DNA from: Candidatus Bipolaricaulota bacterium
GTDB lineage: Bacteria; Bipolaricaulota; Bipolaricaulia; UBA7950; UBA9294
Length of the DNA stretch: 34,705 nt
Reading direction: 5' to 3'
Assembly: GCA_026390315.1 (NCBI GenBank)
Contig: JAPLGE010000071.1
Location: forward strand, 1-34,705
The position numbers were made by a program, and so were the translations under genes. Positions within the stretch are counted from its first letter, which is position 1. The number at the start of each line of letters is the position of its first letter. This document shows positions 17,777-25,837 of the stretch, in pieces. A model generated the notes under the pieces. That model had not been told where the DNA came from and searched no databases. It was given only the letters and a program-made list of their open reading frames with translations.

Positions 17777-18818
17777 CTAGCTCCATCGTCCTCTGCTTGA
17801 ACCGCTGGATCAGCCGCACCGGCGTCGGGTCGACGCCGGTGGACAGGGCCAGGTAGTAGCTCGTGTAGTCGCCGAGGTAGATCTGCGAGAACACCTGGGC
17901 GAGAGGGGTTTTCCCCTCCGCCCAAACCTCGTGGAACGCGACGTGCGCCTCTGAGAGGAGCTCCTTCGTGGCCTCGACCCGGGCGGCGTTCACGGCCGTG
18001 TCGGTGCCGTTTCTCAGAAGGACGATCGCGTAGTCCCTCAGGAGCTCTGGCTGCTCAAGCGCCGCGATCTCGTTGTGGCCGAGCTCGGGGAAGACGTTCC
18101 AGAATGCGGCCTGCTTCGCGTTCTCATTGATCTGCGTCTTCCACCGCTCGGCGACGACGTCGGTGTTCCCCGTCGTCCCGTAGATGAGCGGCACGTGGCC
18201 CCGGAAAGCGGCCGCTAGTTCCCAGGCGGGGTTGGAGTCGGCGGGCGCCGCCGTCCCGCAGCGGGAGCGAACGTCCTCGAGGCTCTCGAAAAGGGCTTCC
18301 CACGGTCCCACCGCCGCGAGCGCCCCGGCTGAGACGAGCGCCGCCAAGCAGGGGAGCGCCAGGTAGCCAAGCGCCGCGCGGGGCTGCAGTCCTCTAGGGA
18401 TCTCGACGAACGGTACCCCGAAACGCTTCGCGGCGCTCTTCAGCGCGCCGCCGCTTGAGATCGCCCACACGGCGGCCCCGCGTTCGATGGCCGCAGAGAA
18501 GGCCGAGAGGCTTTCCGCCGTGTCGCCGGAGTAGCTTACGGCGATCACAAGCGTGTCTTGATCGACCCACGCAGGGAGTCCGTCGCTGCGGTGAGCGACG
18601 ATCGGGAGTTCGGAAAAGCGCTCTGCCAGTCTCCCGGCCATACCGGAGCCGCCCATGCCGCAGACGACGACCCGGGAGACCCGCTCGACAGGAAGAGGGG
18701 GAGCGCGACGGACGATCTCGATGGCCTCACGACACTGGTCCGGGAAGGAGTCGAGGCAGGCCCCCATCGGGTCGGGGCCAGCCGCGGGGGTACGTTTCGT
18801 GTCTTTGGGGTCAGACAT
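17760..18818 (-). CDS. Bifunctional phosphoglucose/phosphomannose isomerase (SIS domain)
   Basis: Interconverts glucose-6-P or mannose-6-P with fructose-6-P, the exit of this sugar pathway into glycolysis. The product has 352 residues. The SIS fold begins with VVVCGMGGSGMAGRLAE and VIAVSYSGDTAESL (sugar-phosphate binding Ser/Thr). The C-terminal bact-PGI part shows ERWKTQINENAKQAAFWNVFPELGHNEI with the catalytic Glu/His. The ATG at 18818 has GGAGAGG just upstream. The much longer open frame (to 19367) is an extension without motifs. It is convergent with the kinase gene, overlapping by 17 bases. The mannose activity is the missing partner for the GH130 route, together with a mutase not seen here. 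Confidence 0.92.
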   Translation of the reverse strand: MSDPKDTKRTPAAGPDPMGACLDSFPDQCREAIEIVRRAPPLPVERVSRVVVCGMGGSGMAGRLAERFSELPIVAHRSDGLPAWVDQDTLVIAVSYSGDTAESLSAFSAAIERGAAVWAISSGGALKSAAKRFGVPFVEIPRGLQPRAALGYLALPCLAALVSAGALAAVGPWEALFESLEDVRSRCGTAAPADSNPAWELAAAFRGHVPLIYGTTGNTDVVAERWKTQINENAKQAAFWNVFPELGHNEIAALEQPELLRDYAIVLLRNGTDTAVNAARVEATKELLSEAHVAFHEVWAEGKTPLAQVFSQIYLGDYTSYYLALSTGVDPTPVRLIQRFKQRTMELARNRH

Positions 18819-19192
18819 TCCTCTCCAGTACTGCGTCACCGGGAGTCCTGCACGAGGCTTCTCTTGAGCGAGCGTATCCTGTTTCTCCTGTCCGGTCCAG
18901 CTGGGTCTCTGTCGGCCAGGCTTTCCGGCCGCGGCTGGCTTCGGCAATGGGAACGGGCGTCCATGGCCGGTCAGGATATGTCGTTGCCCCTCAGGCCCGG
19001 TGAGCGTCCTCGGGAGCAGGGCGTCGTCGCGGCGGGTTGGGTCACCGGTCCCGAGCGTCCCTTCGGCGGAATGCCGACGAGGGTGAGACGAGCGCGCGCA
19101 GTCGACTACGGAGGACGCTTGACTCACGGTGTCCGAGAGGTTAGGGCGGCGTCCGGCCCGTCCTGGGCGAGCGGGGCTCCATGCTTCTCGGA
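18819..19192. other. 374-base intergenic region; no gene or clear promoter seen
   Basis: Lies between two minus-strand genes. One minus-strand frame is open throughout and continuous with the isomerase frame, but its Arg/Pro-rich composition and lack of motifs suggest chance. It is also the frame in which the missing Cys-Pro of the upstream polyferredoxin is found (see the findings). Confidence 0.45.
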
Positions 19193-19912
19193 TCACGCCA
19201 AGGGGGCAGGCGTCTCGGCGCAGGTCAAGCAGAGGGCGCACTCGGCGTTCTCCATAAGCCCCTTCGCGACCATGTCTCTCACGTCTAGGCTCATGGGGCA
19301 GGCCTTCGTGCAGGCTCCGCAACGGGTGCAGGCTTCGCGCCGGGCCTCCAGGTGAAGGGCGGGCCATGGCGCGGCACGCTGGGCTTTCCTGCCGAGGATC
19401 AGGAACGGAGCCATCCAGCAGGCGTAGTGGCAGAAGCCGCGCCGTCCGGCCGTGAGGGAGAAGACGGAGATGAGCAAGAGGACCCCGCAGAGGATCACGA
19501 GAGAAGGTAGGCTAGAGACCGATACGCCGTGCTCGGTGTTGTAGAGGGGATCGACCGCGTGGTACCCGTCGGCCGCGATGGCGAAGAAAGCGATCAGGCC
19601 GAGCCAGGGAACCCAGATCGCCCACTTGGTGGCGTTCCAGCGCCCTCCGCGGGCCGGCCGTCTCTTCGCCCTCGCCCAAACCTCACCCAGTGCCCCGGCG
19701 GGACAGAGCCAGCCGCACCACGCCCGGCCGATGACGAGCGAGGAGAGCGTGAGAAGCCCGAAGACGAGGAGACTTCCGTTGATAATCCCCCGTGAGCTTG
19801 CATCCAGGATCAGATACGGCGAGAGGTAGTTGAACACGACCGGGAAGAGGACGAGTGCCGCCAAGAGAATCCGCCATTGCCGGGCCTGTCTTCTCGCCAC
19901 GACCTTCGTCAC
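19193..19912 (-). CDS. NapH-like polyferredoxin membrane protein, last cluster motif disrupted
   Basis: Membrane-bound iron-sulfur electron-transfer protein of 239 residues. After a short basic N-terminus it has about four helices, with the redox motifs CGWLCPAG (66-73) and CHYACWMAPF (161-170) characteristic of the NapH/NosR/RdxA group. The cytoplasmic C-terminus has one complete 4Fe-4S motif (CTRCGACTKACP, 195-206). The second ends CALCLTCAETPAP and lacks its fourth Cys. A two-base shift would give CAETCP exactly. The GTG start at 19912 follows GAGGGAGGAG. No partner reductase is nearby, so the electron donor and acceptor are unknown. Confidence 0.82.
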   Translation of the reverse strand: MTKVVARRQARQWRILLAALVLFPVVFNYLSPYLILDASSRGIINGSLLVFGLLTLSSLVIGRAWCGWLCPAGALGEVWARAKRRPARGGRWNATKWAIWVPWLGLIAFFAIAADGYHAVDPLYNTEHGVSVSSLPSLVILCGVLLLISVFSLTAGRRGFCHYACWMAPFLILGRKAQRAAPWPALHLEARREACTRCGACTKACPMSLDVRDMVAKGLMENAECALCLTCAETPAPLA

Positions 19913-19997
19913 GCTGTCTCCTCCCTCGTGTACGGGCTCCCCTCCCTCTAGCACGGGCCGGTGTCGCGGCCAACGGGCTAGGGCTCTCTTCGGGCGG

Positions 19998-20480
19998 TCA
20001 CTCTCGGCTGAGCTGCCGTCCGCATCCTGGGCATTCCTTGAGGTACCACGACCGTTTCGCCCCGCAGGGGCAGGTCCAGTGCCGACGCTCTTCTTCGAGC
20101 CAGAGCGCCTCCCCGACCTCTCGGAGGCGCCGGAGGTTCGCGATCGATTCGCCGTGGTGCGGCGTGCCGTCCTGGTCGAACTCGGTGACCTTGGCGCAGG
20201 GGAACTCGGCGCAGACCCCGCAATGGGAGAGTCCGCGCCCCTGCGCGCACGAGCGAATCGTGCAGCCACCCGAGGCCGAGTCCTTCCGGCAGCCGGGGCA
20301 GAACTGGAGTGGCGTCTCGTCCGGCACGGCGTACTTCGCTGGCATCCCTCGGAGATGAACGCGATCCTTCTCATCGTAGGCGAGCTTGAAGCTGCACGCC
20401 CCGCAGTAGAGCCCGCAGTAGCCGACGAGATCGAGATTCGTGTTCATGGCGTGTCTTGTGCGATCAGCCGAGGAGCTCAT
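19998..20480 (-). CDS. DUF3795 cysteine-rich protein
   Basis: A 160-residue protein of unknown function. It contains GYCGLYCGACSF, CPGCRKDSASGGCTIRSC, GLSHCGVCAEFPCAKV and a C-terminal CPCGAKRSW...CPGCGRQ, consistent with metal (zinc or Fe-S) binding. The first part is the pattern I know as DUF3795. The ATG at 20480 has AAGGAGG nine bases upstream and overlaps the end of the HicA-like gene. An alternative ATG at 20447 starts closer to the conserved region but has no ribosome site. It is probably co-transcribed with the toxin-antitoxin pair. Confidence 0.75.
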   Translation of the reverse strand: MSSSADRTRHAMNTNLDLVGYCGLYCGACSFKLAYDEKDRVHLRGMPAKYAVPDETPLQFCPGCRKDSASGGCTIRSCAQGRGLSHCGVCAEFPCAKVTEFDQDGTPHHGESIANLRRLREVGEALWLEEERRHWTCPCGAKRSWYLKECPGCGRQLSRE

Positions 20481-20706
20481 GGAGTTCCGCCTCCTTGGCG
20501 ATCCCGAGGTGGCTTGCGACCTCTTTCAGGATCCCGGCGAGCGTCCCGGGTTTGAGCACGGAGTGCCGGGGGATCGTGAGGTGATGCTCGCCGTTCCGCT
20601 TCGTCGTGAGCCGGAGATGATCGCCGCTCTGGCGGGTCACCCCGTACCCGTAGACCTGAAGACGCCGCGCGAGCACCGCTCCGTTGAGGTCGCGCGGGAG
20701 CTTCAC
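20464..20706 (-). CDS. hicA: HicA-type mRNA interferase toxin
   Basis: Small dsRNA-binding-fold ribonuclease of 80 residues. ARRLQVYGYGVTRQSGDHLRL matches the HicA pattern in which a Gly-Ser-His carries the catalytic His; here it reads Gly-Asp-His (His30). HHLTIPRH and LKPGTLAGILKEV follow, both strongly typical. The GTG start overlaps the stop of the upstream antitoxin (GTGA), so translation is coupled. The length suits the family, with a slightly longer C-terminal tail. A longer open frame to 20880 is rejected because it lies entirely over the antitoxin gene. Confidence 0.85.
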   Translation of the reverse strand: MKLPRDLNGAVLARRLQVYGYGVTRQSGDHLRLTTKRNGEHHLTIPRHSVLKPGTLAGILKEVASHLGIAKEAELHELLG

Positions 20707-20909
20707 AGGGTGATGACTTCGTCCTTCTCCATGCGGAGGCGAGCGGTCTTCGGGCAGTCGCAGTCTTCGAAGTGGCAACGGAGCGCGTCCCGTATCGCCG
20801 CCTTGAGTTCCTCGAGGGTCGGGGCGCAGGTGAAGATCGCGCAGCCGAGGGCTCGTGCCTCGTACCCTCCTTCCTCGCACGCCTTCACCACGAAGGTGAT
20901 CTCGCTCAT
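20703..20909 (-). CDS. hicB: HicB-type antitoxin, short form
   Basis: A 68-residue protein with the partial RNase-H-like HicB fold: FVVKACEEGGYEARALG, then TLEELKAAIRDALRCHF. It lacks the C-terminal DNA-binding domain found in many HicB proteins, so it may neutralise the toxin without autoregulating, or rely on another regulator. The ATG at 20909 has GGGAGG just upstream. An in-frame ATG at 20936 adds nine unlikely residues. The antitoxin-first order and GTGA overlap with hicA fit a type II pair. Confidence 0.8.
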   Translation of the reverse strand: MSEITFVVKACEEGGYEARALGCAIFTCAPTLEELKAAIRDALRCHFEDCDCPKTARLRMEKDEVITL

Positions 20910-21023
20910 CGTCGCCTCCCTGTCTTGAGGCCTCATTCTAGCCGCCGCGCGGAGGAGGCGCCCAGGCTACCCGAGCGCAAGTCTCCTCTGTGCTGTCTTT
21001 CGTGCGCGTGAGGGGACGGTGCG

Positions 21024-21041
21024 TCTCGCGGGAGCGCGAGA
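21024..21041 (-). other. Small hairpin after the MFS gene
   Basis: Perfect 7-bp stem TCTCGCG/CGCGAGA with a 4-base loop, about 24 bases past the MFS stop. No U-tract follows, so terminator function is doubtful. A minus-strand TAGAAT (20940-20935) further on could be a -10 for hicBA, but no good -35 is spaced for it. Confidence 0.25.
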
Positions 21042-21064
21042 GCCGTAGTTGATGGGCCATTCTC

Positions 21065-22402
21065 CTAGTCGAGGCCGCCTGGTGCCTCGTCACCCACTCC
21101 GGCTCCGACGGGTGCGGCCCCCAGGGCGGCTCCATCGACTGAGTCACCGCTCGAGGCGAGCGCTTGGCTCCCTTCCTCGATCCGCCGGAGAGTGGGGATG
21201 AGGAATCCGAACGCACCCAAGAGAAGCGACAGGACCCCGGCGGCCGCGTACCAGACGGAGAGCCCCAGGCGGTCGCTCAGCGGGCCGGCAAGCACGAGTC
21301 CGAGCGGTGAGGAAAGGGAGAGAAGGCTGCCCGCCACTCCAAAGACGCGACCTTGAATCTCAGGAGCGACCGTCGCTTGGAGGATGGCGAGGAAAGGCCC
21401 GTCGATCATCGGGATCGCAAACCCCATCGCGAAGAGACACGCGAGTCCAGCGAGGAGGACGTTTCCCGGAGCGAAGGCCAGGGCGGTGATTCCGACGCCG
21501 AGGATCAAGACGCCTCCTTGGATGGTCTTGATCTTGCGGCGGAACCCACCCCAGGCTCCGAGGAGGACGCCCCCGGCGATCACCCCCACGCCGAAGATCG
21601 CCTCGAACGCCCCGAGTTGCGCCGGTCCTCCGTGGAAGTGGTTCTTGACGAGGAGCGGAAGGAGGGAGAAGGCCGGAGTGAGCGCGAGCTTGATCAGGAG
21701 CGCTATGGCGATCAAGAGGACGAGAGCAGGCCAAGCCCGGACGTAGCGGAACCCTTCCTGCAGATCCTTCCACACGGAGAGCTTCTCGCGGACCTCGGCG
21801 CGAGGGGGTTTGGGAATCGGGATGAAGAAGAGAGGGAGGATTCCGGCCATGGCCGTTCCGGCGTCCACGAACATGACCCCCGAGAGGGGCATGATGGAGA
21901 TGAGGAACGCCCCGATGGCCGGGCTCACGATGTTCAGCCCGCCGTTCATGATCTGGTTCAGCCCGGCGATGCGCGAGAGCTGGTCCTTCGGGACGAGGAG
22001 CGAGGTCGACGCGGCCATTGCCGGCCAATGGAAGGCGCTGCCGAGCGAGCGGGCGAGCACGACGAGATAGACATGCCAGACCTGCATCCTCCCCGCGAGG
22101 AAGACGACGGCGAGTCCCAGGGAGACCAGGGCAATCAGGACGTCGGCCACGATCATCACGCGCCGTCGGTCCCAGCGATCGACGAGGGCTCCGGCGATGG
22201 GGCCCAAGGCGATCTGCGGGACGAGGGCGACGAGCGTCGCGCTCGCCAGCACGGTCGCCGAGCCCGTCGTGGTCGTGAGCCACCACACGAGGGCAAACTG
22301 CGCGACCTGGCTCCCGACGAGAGAGATCTGCTGCCCAGTCCAGATCGTGAAGAACGGGCGCCGCCATGAACGGGCCTGTGTGCGAGTTCCTGGTTCAGTC
22401 AT
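21065..22402 (-). CDS. MFS efflux transporter (MFS_3 / macrolide-efflux type)
   Basis: Proton-coupled drug or metabolite exporter of 445 residues with about 12 hydrophobic helices. It shows the N-terminal FFTIWTGQQISLVGSQVAQFALVWW typical of this family, the loop motif LVDRWDRRRVMIVAD after helix 2, and VAPEIQGRVFGVAGSL in the second half. The substrate cannot be told. The ATG at 22402 has GGGGGAAG upstream; the longer open frame to 22519 adds 39 Arg-rich residues and is rejected. A strong promoter with an inverted repeat lies upstream, indicating inducible expression. No TetR or MarR gene is in the window. Confidence 0.9.
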   Translation of the reverse strand: MTEPGTRTQARSWRRPFFTIWTGQQISLVGSQVAQFALVWWLTTTTGSATVLASATLVALVPQIALGPIAGALVDRWDRRRVMIVADVLIALVSLGLAVVFLAGRMQVWHVYLVVLARSLGSAFHWPAMAASTSLLVPKDQLSRIAGLNQIMNGGLNIVSPAIGAFLISIMPLSGVMFVDAGTAMAGILPLFFIPIPKPPRAEVREKLSVWKDLQEGFRYVRAWPALVLLIAIALLIKLALTPAFSLLPLLVKNHFHGGPAQLGAFEAIFGVGVIAGGVLLGAWGGFRRKIKTIQGGVLILGVGITALAFAPGNVLLAGLACLFAMGFAIPMIDGPFLAILQATVAPEIQGRVFGVAGSLLSLSSPLGLVLAGPLSDRLGLSVWYAAAGVLSLLLGAFGFLIPTLRRIEEGSQALASSGDSVDGAALGAAPVGAGVGDEAPGGLD

Positions 22403-22518
22403 CTGGCTTCCCCCTCGAGCCGCACGGGTCCGGCGGTCACGGCTGGTCCGCACCCTGCACCCGGAACGCTCCATGGTTCTGAATCGGCCGTCGCAGGAAC
22501 CCCCGCCGGTCGGCGTCA

Positions 22519-22542
22519 TAGCAACAACACACTGTTCTGCTA
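22519..22542. promoter_or_regulatory. Second operator-like dyad upstream of the MFS gene
   Basis: An imperfect dyad with outer arms TAGCA and TGCTA. Its core AACAACACACTGTT (22523-22536) differs by one base from the core of the promoter operator at 22736-22749. Repeated use of the same core suggests a second binding site for the same regulator. Confidence 0.45.
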
Positions 22543-22707
22543 CCTTGGGGCGACACGCCCCTTAGCGAAACGTAAACTCCCGACCCCAAGAAGGTAGCCG
22601 TTGCCGGAACGGGTCGGCACTCTCTGCATTCCATCATTCCTTTGCGCGTTGCCATCGAGTTCACCTCGCATGTTTTTTGTCTCTGGGTCGCTCCCCAGCA
22701 CCCTCAT
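22540..22707 (-). CDS. Possible 55-residue small protein between promoter and MFS gene
   Basis: The ATG at 22707 has AAGGAG eight bases upstream and is the first start codon after the promoter. The frame runs 55 codons and ends about 140 bases before the MFS start. The product is polar, has no motif I recognise and resembles no regulator. It could be a leader peptide, a degraded regulator remnant or chance. The well-placed ribosome site is the main support. Confidence 0.35.
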   Translation of the reverse strand: MRVLGSDPETKNMRGELDGNAQRNDGMQRVPTRSGNGYLLGVGSLRFAKGRVAPR

Positions 22708-22729
22708 CTGGGATCTCCTTATCGGCCGT

Positions 22730-22759
22730 CAGTGTAACAGCACACTGTTACATTGTCAA
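22730..22759 (-). promoter_or_regulatory. Promoter of the MFS exporter unit
   Basis: On the minus strand TTGACA (22759-22754), 17 bases, TACACT (22736-22731). The spacer is filled by an inverted repeat, as in repressor-controlled efflux promoters. Confidence 0.72.
22733..22752. promoter_or_regulatory. Operator in the MFS promoter spacer
   Basis: Perfect arms TGTAACAG and CTGTTACA separated by CACA. It overlaps the spacer and part of the -10, so a bound dimeric repressor (TetR-like by its style, not identified) would block RNA polymerase. Confidence 0.7.
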
Positions 22760-23008
22760 GACGTGGACCAAGAACTTCCCGAGAGACCTTCTGGATTGCG
22801 TTTTCGGCTATTCGGCACAGCTAACAAGGCGGAGCCGGGAGATGGCTAGGCGGGTGAGGAGGTTCGGTCCTCCCACCGCTGGGTGCGTCGGCGTGACGCG
22901 GGAGTGGCGTGACGGGGAAGCCGTGATGGACAATGGCTCGACGGTGGCCTGGGCAGGGTTGCGGAGGCCGCGTGAGTTAGAGCAAAGGATTCGTTGGAGG
23001 AAGACGGG

Positions 23009-24010
23009 ATGAGGGTTCTCGTGACTGGGACGACCGGGTTCATCGGGGCGAACGTCGTGCGCGCGTTGCTCGACAAGGGCTACGTGGTGCGGGGGCTCGC
23101 GCGGCCGGAATCCGACTGCAGGAGCCTCGAGGGCCTCGAGATCGAGCTCGCCCGGGGGGACGTTCGGGACTCGGGTTCGGTCAAGAAGGCGCTCCAGGGC
23201 TGCTCGATAGCCTTTCACGTGGCGGCCCTCTATTCGTTCTGGGTCCGTCCCCGATCGCTCGTCTACGAGGTGAACGTGGAGGGCACGCGGAACGTCCTGC
23301 AGGCGGCACTGGAAACCGGCGTCGAGCGGGTCGTGTACACGAGCTCGGTCGCCGCGCTCGGTCTGCGCGAAGACGGACGGCCGGTCGACGAGACGACGCC
23401 GGTCGACCCGCGCGGAATCAAGAGCGACTACAAGCGAAGCAAGTACTTGGCACAGCAAGTGGCCCTCGAGTACGCGGCGGAGGGCCTCCCGGTCGTGATC
23501 GTCAACCCAAGCTTCCCCGTGGGGCCATACGACGCGAAGCCTACCCCGACGGGGCAAGTCATCCTCGACTTCCTGAACCGAAAGATGCCCGCGTACCTCG
23601 ACACAGGAATGAACGTGGTCGCCGTGGAGGACGTCGCTCTGGGCCACGTCCTCGCCGCGGAGAAGGGACGGGATGGGGAAGGCTACATCCTCGGCGGGGA
23701 GAACCTGACGATGCAGGCCCTGCTTGGGATTCTTGCGGAACTCACGGGCCTGCCCGCGCCGTCGCTTTGCCTTCCGTACCACCCGATCCTAGGACTGGCC
23801 TACCTCAACGCGGCGTTCTGCGCGCTCTCCGGGCGCGTGCCGAGGATGACGCCGGAGACGGTTTCCATGTCCAGGCACCGGATGTTCTACGATCCGGGCA
23901 AGGCCGTGCGCGAGCTCGGCCTCTCCCAGACCCCGGCGCGGGAGGCGCTGCGCCGCGCGGTCGATTGGTTCCGGGAGGCGGGTCACGTGAAGAGCGCGTT
24001 GTGGGGTTGA
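23009..24010 (+). CDS. NAD-dependent sugar epimerase/reductase, HpnA-like
   Basis: Extended short-chain dehydrogenase of 333 residues. The nucleotide site is GTTGFIG (7-13), the active-site pair is YKRSK (Tyr141, Lys145) and the nearby Ser is in YTSSVA. VNPSFPVGPYDAKPTPTG, MPAYLDTGMNVV and YILGGENLT match my memory of hopanoid-associated sugar epimerase HpnA closely. No other hopanoid gene is present, so a dihydroflavonol-reductase-like enzyme of different role is possible. The ATG at 23009 has GGAGG eight bases upstream, preferred to the TTG at 22994. It stands alone, divergent from the MFS unit. Confidence 0.82.
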   Translation: MRVLVTGTTGFIGANVVRALLDKGYVVRGLARPESDCRSLEGLEIELARGDVRDSGSVKKALQGCSIAFHVAALYSFWVRPRSLVYEVNVEGTRNVLQAALETGVERVVYTSSVAALGLREDGRPVDETTPVDPRGIKSDYKRSKYLAQQVALEYAAEGLPVVIVNPSFPVGPYDAKPTPTGQVILDFLNRKMPAYLDTGMNVVAVEDVALGHVLAAEKGRDGEGYILGGENLTMQALLGILAELTGLPAPSLCLPYHPILGLAYLNAAFCALSGRVPRMTPETVSMSRHRMFYDPGKAVRELGLSQTPAREALRRAVDWFREAGHVKSALWG

Positions 24011-24060
24011 ACGTCGGCAAGATGGCGTAATCCCTCCACCTCCGCTTCCCGGCGGTTGGG

Positions 24061-24089
24061 TTGCCCTTTCTCGCGAAGGGCGCTACCGT
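24061..24089 (+). promoter_or_regulatory. Candidate promoter of polX
   Basis: TTGCCC (24061-24066), 17 bases, TACCGT (24084-24089), placed 38 bases before the polX ATG. Moderate match to consensus. Confidence 0.35.
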
Positions 24090-24127
24090 TCGGAGAAGAA
24101 GGGACGACGACTCCACTTCCCGAAGCG

Positions 24128-25837
24128 ATGAAGAACCGACAAGTGGCGAGGATCCTCTACGAGATCGCCGACCTCCTCGACCTCGAAGGGGTGGCGTTCA
24201 AGCCGCGCGCCTACCGTCGCGCCGCGCAAGCCGTCGAGTCGCTCGTCGAGCCGATCGAGGAGATCGCCGCGGCCGGGAGGCTAGAGGAGCTTCCCGGCGT
24301 GGGCGAGGCGATCGCGAAGAAGATAGCGGAGATCGCGGAGACCGGGCACCTCGCCTACCACGACGAGCTTAAGGCGAAGCTTCCGATTGACCTCGTCCGT
24401 CTGACCCAGGTGGAAGGGGTCGGGCCCAAGACGGCGAAGCTCCTGTACGACGCGCTCGGGGTTCGTACCTTGGACGACCTCGAGCGCGCGGCCCGCGACG
24501 GGAAGGTCCGCGAGGTGAAGGGCCTCGGCGCGAAGACCGAGGAGAGGATCCGCCGCGGGGTCGCCGAGGCGCGCGGGGTCGAACACCGGGAGCGCCTCGG
24601 TCTTGCTCTCCCTCTCGCGAGGGAGCTTTGCGCTCGACTGATGGCGACCGGGCACTTCGCTCGCCTCGAGCCGGTGGGGTCTCTGCGTCGGGGAAGGGAG
24701 ACGGTCGGCGACCTCGACCTCCTCGCGGTCTCAGGCGAGCCTGGGGTGGCGAGCGCGGCGTTCGTGGCTCTTCCCGACGTCGCCGAGGTTCTGGCTCACG
24801 GGGCGAAGAAGTCGTCCGTCCGGATCCACGGCGGCGTCCAGGTCGACCTGCGCCTGGTGCCGGAGGAGTCGTTCGGGGCGGCGTTCCAGTACTTCACCGG
24901 CTCGAAGGACCACAACGTCGCGCTGCGGGAACGGGCGGTCGCCCGCGGCTGGAAGCTGAACGAGTACGGGCTCTTCGGCGCCGAGGGGAAGGTCCTCGCG
25001 GGGAGGTCCGAGGAGGGGATCTACCGGGCGCTCGATCTAGACTGGGTTCCCCCGGAGCTTCGCGAGAACTCAGGCGAGATCCGCGCGGCAGAGCGGCACG
25101 AGCTTCCGGCCCTCGTCGCGCTCCCGGACGTGCGGAGCGACCTGCACGTTCACACGACCTTCTCCGACGGCACGGCCTCGATCGAGGAGATGGTCGCGGC
25201 AGCGCGGGCGCGGGGCCTCTCGTACCTAGCGGTCACCGACCACTTCCGCTTCGCCGAGGTGATCGGAGGCCTCACCGCGGAGAGCCTTCGGCTCGAGATC
25301 GAGGAGATTGCGCGGCTGAACGAACGCCTCGAGGGGTTCCGCGTGCTCGCCGGCGTCGAGGCGAACGTGGCGAAGGACGGCTCTCTTGACGTCCCGAAGG
25401 GCCTCTTTCGAGAGCTTGACCTCGTCGTCGCGGCGGTTCACTCTCACTTCCGCCTCGGGAGGAAGGAGGCGACCGACCGGCTGCTGCGGGCGATCGAGAC
25501 CGACGGCGTGGGCGTCCTCGCCCATCCCACAGGGCGGAAGATCGGGGAGAGGCCCCCGATCGAGGCCGACTGGGACGAGGTCTTTCAAAGGGCCGCCGCG
25601 GCCGGCGTGGCGCTTGAGGTGAACGCGAACCCCGAGCGCCTCGACCTTCCCGCCTCCCTCGTCCGCGAGGCGATCGCGGCCGGGGTGCGCCTCACGATTG
25701 GGACCGACGCGCACGCCCCGGAGCACTTCGACTTCCTCGAGCTCGGGGTCCTCACCGCCCGCCGCGGTTGGGCCGAGGCGGGACGAGTCCTGAACACGCT
25801 CCCGGTCGAGGAGTTCCCGACCGCGCTTCGACCGTGA
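24128..25837 (+). CDS. polX: DNA polymerase X with PHP domain
   Basis: Family X DNA polymerase and 3'-5' exonuclease used in base-excision and gap repair, 569 residues. The N-terminal helix-hairpin-helix elements are at LPGVGEAIAKKI (55-66) and VEGVGPKTAKLL (95-106). The polymerase palm has Asp195 and Asp197 in GDLDLL and Asp240 in VQVDLR. FTGSKDHN lies in the fingers/thumb. From about 335 the PHP metallo-phosphoesterase domain shows DLHVHTTFSDG, VTDHF, HPTGR and GTDAHAPEHFD with its metal-binding His/Asp set. The ATG at 24128 begins the conserved KNRQVARIL. The ribosome site is weak. The gene ends 28 bases from the convergent rpoB stop. Confidence 0.95.
   Translation: MKNRQVARILYEIADLLDLEGVAFKPRAYRRAAQAVESLVEPIEEIAAAGRLEELPGVGEAIAKKIAEIAETGHLAYHDELKAKLPIDLVRLTQVEGVGPKTAKLLYDALGVRTLDDLERAARDGKVREVKGLGAKTEERIRRGVAEARGVEHRERLGLALPLARELCARLMATGHFARLEPVGSLRRGRETVGDLDLLAVSGEPGVASAAFVALPDVAEVLAHGAKKSSVRIHGGVQVDLRLVPEESFGAAFQYFTGSKDHNVALRERAVARGWKLNEYGLFGAEGKVLAGRSEEGIYRALDLDWVPPELRENSGEIRAAERHELPALVALPDVRSDLHVHTTFSDGTASIEEMVAAARARGLSYLAVTDHFRFAEVIGGLTAESLRLEIEEIARLNERLEGFRVLAGVEANVAKDGSLDVPKGLFRELDLVVAAVHSHFRLGRKEATDRLLRAIETDGVGVLAHPTGRKIGERPPIEADWDEVFQRAAAAGVALEVNANPERLDLPASLVREAIAAGVRLTIGTDAHAPEHFDFLELGVLTARRGWAEAGRVLNTLPVEEFPTALRP

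Noticed and set aside
18819-19367. N-terminal extension of the isomerase by ~183 residues
   Set aside because: Composition is unlike the rest of the protein, there are no motifs, and ATG 18818 has its own ribosome site and gives the family's usual length.
22547-22561. Hairpin GGGGCG/CGCCCC upstream of the MFS gene as a terminator
   Set aside because: The loop is only three bases and no U-tract follows on the minus strand. It may be structural but cannot be called a terminator.
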